This document shows, piece after piece, positions 26,789 through 33,955 of a stretch of DNA of 64,000 nt; the first letter of the stretch is position 1, and each line of letters begins with the position of its first letter. A program made the position numbers and the translations under genes. A model generated the notes under the pieces. That model did no database searches. It was not told the origin of the DNA and saw only the letters and a list, made by a program, of their open reading frames with translations. The stretch covers positions 57,053 through 121,052 of the forward strand of contig NZ_VNIB01000010.1 of NCBI RefSeq assembly GCF_008124615.1. The letters run 5' to 3'. This DNA comes from Geothermobacter ehrlichii. Lineage in GTDB: Bacteria > Desulfobacterota > Desulfuromonadia > Desulfuromonadales > Geothermobacteraceae.

Positions 26789-27481
26789 TCAGCGCCGGAA
26801 CTCGCCGGCGCCGATGAAAAGATTACGCATCAACAGATCGTTCGCTTGCCACAGCGCGATGCGATTGGCTGCCGGTGGCCCGGCAAAAAGGTCGTAACTG
26901 GTACTGGCCTCGCGGCCGAATACGGCGAAAACCAGACCGTTCCAGCTTGTCGCGAATTCGTCGAGCGGAATGACCCGGTGCCCCATGGCCGGGTCGGCGA
27001 TGTAGGCTTTTCCGTTTCTGACGGCGTTGAGCACCACGAAATGCGTGTATCCCTTGATCGTCAGCAGGGTGATGGTTGGGATACGGATCCGCTCCAGTTT
27101 TTCGACCGGTATGCGGTAGCCGGCGGCCCGGTAGCCGGCATTCTCGGCGTAGTGCTTCAGGTCGAGCAGGGAAAAGCCGCGTCTGCGGATCAGTTCGCGA
27201 TCACCGTTTTCGACCAGCCAGCGAACGATCCTTTCTTCCGTCACATCCCTGTCCCGGTAGAAGTAGCTCATAATGGTCGCCAGGGCCGCGGCGCCGCAGC
27301 TGAAGTCGGTCTTTTGCCGCACGATGTTGTCGAATTTCAGATCCTTCAGGCTTTTGACCGGCTGCCGGATCATCCACGCCTGGCCGCCGACCCGGATCTG
27401 GAAGCGAGCGGCGCAGGCGGGCTGTCCTGCGATCAGCAGGCCGGTCATGAGGGTGATGAACAGTGCGGAACCGAGACGCAT
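26789..27481 (-). CDS. fapD: FapD-like C39-family cysteine peptidase
   Basis: A 230-residue exported peptidase. Residues 1-24 are a signal peptide ending PACAA. The papain-like C39 core has the catalytic cysteine 62 in TDFSCGAAALATI, histidine 147 in YTHFVVLN and aspartate 163 in IADPAMG. C39 domains usually cut bacteriocin leaders inside ABC exporters, but this one is free-standing and has a signal peptide, as FapD does in Pseudomonas fap operons. It lies between the amyloid-subunit genes and the FapE-like gene, with GGGAG just before ATG 27481. Likely substrates are the exported proteins of the operon that carry the LxxxRG[RQ] motif. Confidence 0.8.
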   Translation of the reverse strand: MRLGSALFITLMTGLLIAGQPACAARFQIRVGGQAWMIRQPVKSLKDLKFDNIVRQKTDFSCGAAALATIMSYFYRDRDVTEERIVRWLVENGDRELIRRRGFSLLDLKHYAENAGYRAAGYRIPVEKLERIRIPTITLLTIKGYTHFVVLNAVRNGKAYIADPAMGHRVIPLDEFATSWNGLVFAVFGREASTSYDLFAGPPAANRIALWQANDLLMRNLFIGAGEFRR

Positions 27482-27567
27482 GGGTTTCTCCCGCCCGCTG
27501 GCGACACAGCGGGCCTGCATGAGAAGACGATCCCGGCAACCATGGCTGCCGGGATCGCCGCGGGTGG

Positions 27568-28677
27568 TTATTCGGTCACCCGCAGACTCGAATCGAGCAG
27601 GGCGGAGACGGCCAGGCCGTTCGCCTGCAGGTTGCCGGTGCCGGCCGCCACGTTTACCCCGATGTTGCCGTTGGCGCCCTGGAGGGCGTTGCCGCTGAGG
27701 CTGGCGGTGTTGGTGGTCGGGTAGGTGACGCAGCGGAAGTCAACCCGGAAAGCGGTGTAGTTGCCGTCGAGGGTCACTTCGGCATCCTCGTCAAAGAAGA
27801 GTTTGCCCGACTCGCCGAATGCCAGCGCGCCGCCGTCGTCGTTCAGGTCGCTTCCTCCCTGAACGTCGTCGTCGAGATCGAAATGCCCGATTTGCGGACC
27901 ACCGCCATGGGAATCGCCCTGCCAGATGTCGGGATAGATATCGCCGATCTGGTCCGAGGTGCCCTCATAGCGGCCGTCCGGCAGGGTCATGGTGCCCTCG
28001 AGATGCATGGTGCCTGTTTCAAAGGAGCCTTCAAACTCTATTCCCTTGTCGGGCACGTTCAGGGTGCTGTTGTCCTCGCTGACCTGGTTGACCCCCGCCG
28101 AGGCGATGCCGAAGCTGCTCGGACCGACGCTGATGGCGGTCATGTTGCTCTGGGCGTTGCCGGTGCCGGCGACGATGTTGACGCCGATGTTGCCGTTGGC
28201 GCCTTGCAGGGCATTCTCAGTGAGGGTGGCGTTGTTGGTGGTGCCGACATTGCCGGTCGAATTTTCCTCGCTGGTCTGGGTTTTGTAGATCTCGGCGTCG
28301 ACCAGAGAGCCTTCCGCCTCGGTAGAGGCGATGGCGGCCAGGTTGTCTTGGGCGTTGTTGGTGCCGGCAGCCAGGTTGACGCCGATGTTGCCGCTGGCTC
28401 CCTGCAGGGCGTTGCCATCGACGGTGGCGTTGTTTTCGAGTTTGTAATTGTAGACCTCGTTTTCTTCCAGCTTCTGCTGGTTGTTGATGACGGCCGAAGA
28501 TGTGCCGAGGGGAGTCAGCTTGCCTTCGATCTCCACTTCGACTTCGATTTCCTTTTCGAGCTCCATCTTCAGCTTGACTTCGTTGCCCTTGTCTTTGTCG
28601 TCTTTGCCGTTGGCCAGTGCCAGGGCCGGCGCCAGGATGAAGGGCAGCGCGATGAGCAGGCAGAGAATGCGTTTCAT
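27568..28677 (-). CDS. fapC: FapC-like functional amyloid subunit
   Basis: A 369-residue secreted protein. Signal peptide 1-22, a highly charged segment of alternating Lys/Glu/Val (about 31-52), then three repeats at about 82-117, 148-183 and 322-357. Each reads like NNATxxxNALQGAxGNIGVN followed by xxAGTxNxQxNxxAIS. The linkers differ strongly in length (about 30 and 140 residues); the long one is rich in Asp and Gly. Three Asn/Gln/Gly-rich repeats with unequal linkers is the architecture of FapB and FapC, the amyloid fibre proteins of Pseudomonas biofilms. ATG 28677 has AAGGGGG upstream. It carries one cysteine (316), without the CxxC described in Pseudomonas FapC. Fibre formation is inferred. 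Confidence 0.8.
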   Translation of the reverse strand: MKRILCLLIALPFILAPALALANGKDDKDKGNEVKLKMELEKEIEVEVEIEGKLTPLGTSSAVINNQQKLEENEVYNYKLENNATVDGNALQGASGNIGVNLAAGTNNAQDNLAAIASTEAEGSLVDAEIYKTQTSEENSTGNVGTTNNATLTENALQGANGNIGVNIVAGTGNAQSNMTAISVGPSSFGIASAGVNQVSEDNSTLNVPDKGIEFEGSFETGTMHLEGTMTLPDGRYEGTSDQIGDIYPDIWQGDSHGGGPQIGHFDLDDDVQGGSDLNDDGGALAFGESGKLFFDEDAEVTLDGNYTAFRVDFRCVTYPTTNTASLSGNALQGANGNIGVNVAAGTGNLQANGLAVSALLDSSLRVTE

Positions 28678-28712
28678 TGTGTTTCCCCCTTTTCGTTGCT
28701 TGCTGGTGGTTG

Positions 28713-29303
28713 TCAATAGATCTCCATGGTTGTCAGTGAAACACCGATGCTGTTGCGAATGCTGTTGCCGGACCCGGCCGACTGGCTGATCTGCACCAGC
28801 CCGCTGCTGTTGGCGAGCGCCTGTCCCTGAATGACGTCGGCGCTGGATTCTCCGGCGGAGGATCCATGTCGTGCCGGCTGCCCGCGGGCGCTTTCCAGAT
28901 CGGCGAGCGAAACCGGCGCGCCGCCGCCGATTTCGATGGTGGCGAGATTGGCCTGGGTGTTGCTCGAGCCGGCAGTCTGGTTGACGCCGATCAGGCCGCT
29001 GGCGCCGCCGAGGGCCGCTCCCCCGATCAGGTCGAGGGCCCGGGTCCTGTCGCCGTGGCCGTCCACCGCTGCCCGCTGTTCCACGGCGGCGACGGGGGAC
29101 GGTCCCTGGCTGTCCCCGAGGATCAGCGCATGCATGTTGCCCTGGACGTTGTTCGAGCCGGCAGCCATGTTGATGCCGATGATGCCGGTGGCGCCGCCGA
29201 GGGCCTGATCGACGAGGCGGGTGCTGTCGGAACGGACCTCTTTTGCCGGAGCTGTCGTGGCGACAAGCAGCAGGGTCAGCAGCACGGGAATGACAGCTTT
29301 CAC
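28713..29303 (-). CDS. fapB: FapB-like secondary amyloid subunit / nucleator
   Basis: A 196-residue secreted protein starting at GTG 29303, supported by AAGGAGG 6 bases upstream; no in-frame ATG fits. Signal peptide 1-20, then three degenerate repeats: QALGGATGIIGINMAAGSNN, AALGGASGLIGVNQTAGSSN and QALANSSGLVQISQSAGSGN (starting about 33, 97 and 161). They share the A-L-GGA-G-IGxNxxAGSxN pattern with the neighbouring FapC-like protein. Smaller size and position directly upstream of it match FapB, the minor subunit or nucleator. The segment VSLADLESARGQ (131-142) resembles the leader-like motif of two other operon proteins. Confidence 0.75.
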   Translation of the reverse strand: MKAVIPVLLTLLLVATTAPAKEVRSDSTRLVDQALGGATGIIGINMAAGSNNVQGNMHALILGDSQGPSPVAAVEQRAAVDGHGDRTRALDLIGGAALGGASGLIGVNQTAGSSNTQANLATIEIGGGAPVSLADLESARGQPARHGSSAGESSADVIQGQALANSSGLVQISQSAGSGNSIRNSIGVSLTTMEIY

Positions 29304-29332
29304 TTTTTCACCTCCTTTCCTTTGTCTGATCG

Positions 29333-29662
29333 TTATCGGCTTTGCCGGGTGAGTATGGTTGCCGCCATGTTGCCAGTTCCCTGGAGGCTGGTGATGCCGG
29401 TTTCGGCACGGTTGCCTTCGTCCCAGAGGATGACCTCGGCGGTAGTTGTCATCGGACCGGTCGTGGTGTCGAACGCCGGCAGGAAGCGTCCCCGGATTTC
29501 CTTCAGCTCTGCGTCGCTCAATCCCGCCGGCATGTCCGCCTGCTCGATGGCGGTCATGGACCGGTCGTGTCGGCCGTTGCCGGCGGCCGAAGCAGGTTCG
29601 CCCGTCGCGATGAAAGCCGGCAGGCAAAGCAGAATCAGGGTGATGATCGGTCGATGGCGCAT
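29333..29662 (-). CDS. First gene of the amyloid operon, FapA-like small exported protein
   Basis: A 109-residue secreted protein: signal peptide about 1-27 (cleavage near ASAAG), then GLSDAELKEIRGRFLPAFD (47-65), which strikingly resembles the LSxxELxxIxG leader recognised by C39 peptidases. The C-terminus TSLQGTGNMAATIL echoes half of a Fap repeat. FapA, the first gene in Pseudomonas, is a small periplasmic chaperone-like protein; the positional match is good but sequence identity is unproven. GAGGACAGC precedes ATG 29662, and a sigma54 promoter lies about 60 bases upstream. Confidence 0.62.
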   Translation of the reverse strand: MRHRPIITLILLCLPAFIATGEPASAAGNGRHDRSMTAIEQADMPAGLSDAELKEIRGRFLPAFDTTTGPMTTTAEVILWDEGNRAETGITSLQGTGNMAATILTRQSR

Positions 29663-29721
29663 GAGCTGTCCTCGCTGGTGAGTTGGGTGCCTGTCGTGGG
29701 CACCGGACACGCTTGTTTCTC

Positions 29722-29737
29722 GCAATAGCCGTGCCCG
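29722..29737 (-). promoter_or_regulatory. Sigma54 (RpoN) promoter of the amyloid operon
   Basis: The minus strand reads GGGCACGGCTATTGCG, matching TGGCACG-N4-TTGC at all but the first base, with the GG and GC dinucleotides correctly spaced. It lies about 60 bases upstream of the first gene, and a sigma54-activator gene is adjacent. Confidence 0.75.
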
Positions 29738-29788
29738 AAAATAAATATCTGTAAAATCAATGCGTTATAAGGGGTTGTGCTGTTGGAT

Positions 29789-29807
29789 GTGTCGGCCCTC
29801 CCGACAC
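29789..29807. promoter_or_regulatory. Enhancer-like palindrome UAS1
   Basis: GTGTCGG-N5-CCGACAC, centred about 62 bases upstream of the -24 element, is a likely binding site for the neighbouring sigma54 activator. Confidence 0.6.
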
Positions 29808-29882
29808 CCGGGGATTGGATGGGAGGGGCTGCCGCTGGCAGAAGGGGCGTGTTTTTGGAGGGTTGGGTGGTGACGGAATGAA

Positions 29883-29909
29883 GTGTCGGGTGTCGGCGGC
29901 AGCCGACAC
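29883..29909. promoter_or_regulatory. Enhancer-like palindrome UAS2 with an extra half-site
   Basis: GTGTCGG-N6-CCGACAC at 29890-29909 lies next to a further direct GTGTCGG at 29883-29889. The centre is about 101 bases (roughly ten helical turns) from UAS1. On the transcribed strand no T-tract follows, so it is less likely to be a terminator. Confidence 0.6.
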
Positions 29910-30009
29910 CCCGGATTGCTGAAAGGGGACGCGCCATTCCGGATGCTCTGCATCCAGATTTTTTGCGCTGCCAGGATTGTCGGCAGTTCGCAGGGGGCTG
30001 CTGCCTGTG

Positions 30010-31551
30010 TCAGTTTGGGTGGTGTTCTCTCTTGAGCTGCTGCAGATCGATGTCGTATTTGCGGAAGCGGTCGTAGAGGGCGGGGCGGCTGATGCCGAGA
30101 GTGCGGGCGCTGCGGGCGACGTTGTAGCCGGTCTGCTTCAGGGTTTCGACGATCAGTTCCCTTTCGGTGTGACCGACCTGGCTGCGCAGATCGGCCGGTC
30201 TCCTGTGGCAGGTGCCGCCATTCAGTTCCAGGTCCACGGGTTCGATTTCTCTGCCCGTGGCCATTACCATGGCTCGCCGGACCCGATTGATCAGCTCTCG
30301 GACATTGCCCGGCCAGTCGTGGGTGCGCATGGCCCGCAGCGCCGCCGACGAGAAGGTGGTTGGCCCGTCCGGGCCGTGCGGCCGGTGTTTCTGCAGCAGA
30401 TAGCGGGCGATGAGAACGACGTCGTCTCCACGGTCGCGTAGCGGCGGCAGGTAGATGGTGAAGCCGTTGAGCCGGTAGAAGAGGTCCTGGCGGAACTGTC
30501 CCCGCTCGATGCGGCTTTCAAGGTCGCAGTTGGTGGCGGCCAGGACGCGGACGTCGACCTGGCGCCCCTGCTTGCCGCCGAGGCGTTCGACGATCCGGTC
30601 CTCGAGAAAACGCAGCAGCTTGGCCTGCAGCCCGAAGGGCAGGTCGCCGATCTCGTCGAGAAAAATGGTGCCGCCGTCGGCCTGGACGAATTTGCCGTCC
30701 TGGCTCTGGTAGGCGCCGGTGAAGGCGCCCCGGGTGTAGCCGAACAGTTCCGCTTCGAGCAGGCCTTCGGGAATGGCGGCGCAGTTGATGACGACGAACG
30801 GTTTGCTGCGGCGCGCACTCCGCTCATGAATGGCGCGCGCGGTCAGCTCCTTGCCTGTGCCGCTTTCGCCGAGAATGAGCACGTTGAGGCCGGTGGGGGC
30901 GACCTTGCGGATCAGCGAAAAGACCCGCAGCATTTCCGGGTGGGTGCCGACGAATTCCATGCCCCGGTCGGGGGTGAAGCTCTTGAGCAGCTCGGCGTCG
31001 ATCAGCTGCAGGATCTTGCGCACCCGTTCCGGATCGATCAGCTTCAGCTTGGTCTGCAGGCGCGGGCCGAAGGTGTCCTGCAGATGCTCTTCGAGATAGC
31101 TGTCGTTGGCGAAGTCGAGACGGTGTCCGCAGAGCCAGCAGATGCCGTTTTGCAGCCCGCAGTGCTTGCCGGGACAGCGCGGAGCCGGCGTGTGGCGGCC
31201 CATGCCGCAGGCGCAGTAGGGGCAGTTGGAGAGGGGAAGCAGCTTCTCGCGCAGAAACCGCCACAGCATTTCACCTTGGTGCTGGTCGACGTTGAGCAAC
31301 TGGATGGCCGTGCCCTGGCTCGGCTTGCGGCGCGGGGTGACCACCTGCCCCTGCAGGTCGATTTCGCTGCCGCCCGGCAGACGGGTTCGGAGCAGCAGCG
31401 GACCGAGTTCGGGATCGAGATTCCTGTCAAGCAGGGCGCTGCTCAGGCTCAGTTCGCTGATGGTGGCCGAGGCGAGAAAATCGGGTTCGGAACCCTGCCG
31501 GTAGATGCGCGCTGGCAGCTCCGTACTGACACGGGCATCGAGACGCCACAT
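30010..31551 (-). CDS. Sigma54-dependent activator with PilZ-like N-terminus
   Basis: A 513-residue enhancer-binding protein. Residues 1-100 look like a PilZ beta-barrel: RLDAR (3-7) fits the RxxxR motif, while the second motif is degenerate (SELSLSSA). A cysteine-rich stretch (C110, C113, C115, C126, C131, C138, C141) follows, probably a zinc ribbon. The AAA+ domain (about 195-430) has Walker A GESGTGKE (228-235), the sigma54-contacting GAFTGA loop (275-280), Walker B GGTIFLDE and the arginine-finger region. The C-terminus has a Fis-type helix-turn-helix (NVARSARTLGISRPALYDRF). GGAGGGGTGAG precedes ATG 31551. Lying directly upstream of the amyloid operon on the same strand, it is the obvious candidate activator; control by cyclic di-GMP is inferred. 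Confidence 0.85.
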   Translation of the reverse strand: MWRLDARVSTELPARIYRQGSEPDFLASATISELSLSSALLDRNLDPELGPLLLRTRLPGGSEIDLQGQVVTPRRKPSQGTAIQLLNVDQHQGEMLWRFLREKLLPLSNCPYCACGMGRHTPAPRCPGKHCGLQNGICWLCGHRLDFANDSYLEEHLQDTFGPRLQTKLKLIDPERVRKILQLIDAELLKSFTPDRGMEFVGTHPEMLRVFSLIRKVAPTGLNVLILGESGTGKELTARAIHERSARRSKPFVVINCAAIPEGLLEAELFGYTRGAFTGAYQSQDGKFVQADGGTIFLDEIGDLPFGLQAKLLRFLEDRIVERLGGKQGRQVDVRVLAATNCDLESRIERGQFRQDLFYRLNGFTIYLPPLRDRGDDVVLIARYLLQKHRPHGPDGPTTFSSAALRAMRTHDWPGNVRELINRVRRAMVMATGREIEPVDLELNGGTCHRRPADLRSQVGHTERELIVETLKQTGYNVARSARTLGISRPALYDRFRKYDIDLQQLKREHHPN

Positions 31552-31616
31552 GTTCTCACCCCTCCCAGGATGCTTTGCCGCTTGATTGGGATTGTATGGT
31601 GTATGGATGAATTTTC

Positions 31617-31644
31617 ACTTTATCGTCAATTCCATAGCTGTCAA
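31617..31644 (-). promoter_or_regulatory. Sigma70-type promoter of the activator gene
   Basis: On the minus strand TTGACA (31639-31644) and TAAAGT (31617-31622) are 16 bases apart, 66 bases before the start codon. Confidence 0.5.
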
Positions 31645-31708
31645 GTCAACTTATAACGGCGGCATTCGGGCTGGTCGTGACGTACCGCTTCGGCTAGAAT
31701 GATACGCC

Positions 31709-33904
31709 ATGTCGGATCGAGTTCTGATCGCCGAGGTCGCGGTGGCGGCCCCCCTGACGAAGACCCTCTCCTACCTGGTTCCGGACGCCCTGGCCGGCGA
31801 GGTCCGGATCGGCATGCGCCTGTCCGTTCCCCTGGGACGCCGGCGGGCGGTCGGTTTTCTGCTCGAACTGACCCGCGGCCCGGCCAGGGGACTGAAGCCG
31901 GTCGCGGCCCTGCTCGATCCGGAACCGCTGATTCCCGAGACCCTGATCCCCCTCTTTCGGCGCGCCGCCGCCTACTATCAGCATCCCATCGGCCAGGTGA
32001 TCGCCACGGCGCTGCCCGCCGGTCTGGCCGGCCGGGGAGAAGCGCCGCCGGTGCTGCGGGAAACCTTCTACCGGCCCACCGCCGCCGAAGGCCGGCCCCG
32101 GGGGGAGCGGCAGGCGCGGATGCTCGAGCTGATCCGGATGCGGGGGGAAGTGAGTCTGAGCGAACTGCGGCAACTTTTCCCCTCGCCCTATCCGCAGCTG
32201 AAGCGGCTGCTGGAGGCGGAGCTTGTCAGTTGCCGGACGGAAGAGCGGCTGCGCGATCCTTTCCTCTCCTGGCCGGTCGCGCCCGACAGCGGTCCGCTGC
32301 TGACGGCGGAGCAGGACGAGGCGCTGAAGCGACTTCAGCCGCTGCTGGAGGCTCCCCGCTTCGAAACCTTTCTGCTGCACGGCGTGACCGGCAGTGGCAA
32401 GACCGAAGTCTACCTGCGGGCTATTGACCGGGTTGTCGGGCTGGGGCGGACAGCCCTGGTGCTGGTGCCGGAGATCGCCCTGACGCCGCAACTGGTGGCC
32501 CGTTTCCGGGCCCGGTTTGCCGGACGGGCCGAGATCAGCGTGCTGCACTCGGGGCTGTCCGACGGCGAGCGCTACGATGCCTGGCGCAGCATCCTGCGCG
32601 GCCGGGCCGAGATCGTCATCGGTGCCCGCTCGGCGGTTTTCGCCCCCCTGCAACGGCTGGGGCTGATCGTGGTCGACGAGGAGCACGAGGCGAGCTACAA
32701 GCAGAGCGAGGGGTTTCGCTACCATGCCCGCGACCTGGCGCTGCTGCGCGGTCAGCAGCAGCGGATTCCCGTTCTGCTCGGCAGCGCTACTCCGTCCCTG
32801 CCGAGCTATCATCGCATGGTGTCGGGGCAGGGAGTTTTGCTGACCCTGAGGGAGCGGGCCGGTGGACAGCCCCTGCCGACGGTCGAGCTGGTCGACATGA
32901 CAGAAACCCTCTTCCGCACCCTGCTCTCCGAACCCCTGGTCGGCGCCCTGCGTGCCAACCTGGAGCGGGGCGAACAGAGCCTGCTGCTGCTCAACCGGCG
33001 GGGATTCGCCCCCTATCTGCTCTGCGGCTCCTGCGGCCGGGGGTTTCGCTGCCCCAACTGCGATATCAGCCTCACCTGGCACCGGAGCGAAGGCAGTCTG
33101 CGCTGTCACTACTGTGATTTCGGGCAACCGCCGCCCGACGCCTGCCCGGCCTGCGGCGGCATCGATCTCGATCCGCAGGGGGCCGGGACCGAGCGGCTGG
33201 AGGCGGAACTGAGCGAACTCTTTCCCGCGGCGCGCATCGCCCGCATGGACCGGGACACCACCAGCGGCAAGGGGGCGCACCGCAGCCTGGTCGAAGGGAT
33301 GCTGGCAGGCCGGTTCGATATCCTGGTCGGCACTCAGATGGTCGCCAAGGGGCATGATTTCCCCGGCGTCACCCTGGTCGGCGTGCTCAACGCCGACGCG
33401 CCGCTCAATTTCCCCGATTTTCGCGCTGGAGAACGGACCTTCGCTCTGCTGGCGCAGGTGGCTGGCCGGGCCGGCCGCGGCGACCGGCCCGGCCGGGTTC
33501 TGCTGCAGACCTTCAGCCCGGACCACTATGTGTTCGATGCCGTTGTCAGCCACGACTACCGGCGGTTCTGCGAGGCCGAGCTGGCGGCGCGACGCAGTCT
33601 CGGCTATCCGCCTTTCGGCCACCTGGTCAATCTGGTGCTGGCCGGCAACCTGCAGTCGCGGGTGGAAGAGGCGGCCGCCGCCCTGGCCGCCCGCCTGCAG
33701 CCTCTGCCCACCGGCGTCGAGATTCTCGGCCCGGTTCCCTGCCTGCTGCCCCGGCTGCGCGGCCGCTTCCGGATGCAGATCCTGCTCAAGGCCTCCCGGC
33801 GGCCGCCACTGCGGCAGTTGCTCGACCGGCTGGCAGCGCTGTCGCGGCCGGTGCCGGCGGGGGTGAGTCTGGCGGTCGATGTCGATCCGGTCGACATGTT
33901 CTAG
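31709..33904 (+). CDS. priA: Primosomal replication-restart helicase PriA
   Basis: A 731-residue superfamily 2 helicase that recognises stalled forks and reloads the replicative helicase. It has the N-terminal 3'-DNA-binding domain (about 1-100), a winged-helix region and Walker A GVTGSGKT near residue 230. The DEEHEASYKQ box follows, then the zinc-binding insertion with CGSCGRGFRCPNC and later CHYC and CPACGG pairs, then the C-terminal helicase motifs (GTQMVAKGHDFPGVTLV, QVAGRAGRGDRPG). Length is normal. It is divergent from the sigma54 activator gene; the start ATG has only a weak ribosome-binding site. Confidence 0.95.
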   Translation: MSDRVLIAEVAVAAPLTKTLSYLVPDALAGEVRIGMRLSVPLGRRRAVGFLLELTRGPARGLKPVAALLDPEPLIPETLIPLFRRAAAYYQHPIGQVIATALPAGLAGRGEAPPVLRETFYRPTAAEGRPRGERQARMLELIRMRGEVSLSELRQLFPSPYPQLKRLLEAELVSCRTEERLRDPFLSWPVAPDSGPLLTAEQDEALKRLQPLLEAPRFETFLLHGVTGSGKTEVYLRAIDRVVGLGRTALVLVPEIALTPQLVARFRARFAGRAEISVLHSGLSDGERYDAWRSILRGRAEIVIGARSAVFAPLQRLGLIVVDEEHEASYKQSEGFRYHARDLALLRGQQQRIPVLLGSATPSLPSYHRMVSGQGVLLTLRERAGGQPLPTVELVDMTETLFRTLLSEPLVGALRANLERGEQSLLLLNRRGFAPYLLCGSCGRGFRCPNCDISLTWHRSEGSLRCHYCDFGQPPPDACPACGGIDLDPQGAGTERLEAELSELFPAARIARMDRDTTSGKGAHRSLVEGMLAGRFDILVGTQMVAKGHDFPGVTLVGVLNADAPLNFPDFRAGERTFALLAQVAGRAGRGDRPGRVLLQTFSPDHYVFDAVVSHDYRRFCEAELAARRSLGYPPFGHLVNLVLAGNLQSRVEEAAAALAARLQPLPTGVEILGPVPCLLPRLRGRFRMQILLKASRRPPLRQLLDRLAALSRPVPAGVSLAVDVDPVDMF

Positions 33905-33910
33905 CAGGGT

Positions 33911-33944
33911 TTCGCCTGCCCTCATGACGTTTTTCAATACCCTG
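33911..33944 (+). repeat. Fragment of the 104-bp element (copy C)
   Basis: TTCGCCTGCCCTCATGACGT and the following TTTTTCAATACCCTG match the right end of the element at 1576-1679. Only about 34 bases remain, between priA and mltA. Confidence 0.5.
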
Positions 33945-33955
33945 TGGGAGGGATG

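Larger units (their letters stand above)
29663..30009. other. Control region of the amyloid operon
   Basis: These 347 bases between the sigma54-activator gene and the operon hold no gene. They contain the sigma54 promoter, two enhancer-like palindromes and a GGATGC-TCT-GCATCC hairpin at 29941-29955. Confidence 0.6.

Noticed and set aside
24609..29662. Bacteriocin or RiPP cluster, suggested by the C39 peptidase and the LSxxELxxIxG-like leader
   Set aside because: There is no ABC exporter, no maturation enzyme and no short precursor peptide with a double glycine. The peptidase has a Sec signal, and the repeats match Fap amyloid subunits better.
29883..29909. Transcription terminator of the sigma54 activator gene
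   Set aside because: The palindrome is not followed by a T-tract on the minus strand and its half-sites match UAS1. An activator-binding site is more likely, though partial termination cannot be excluded.
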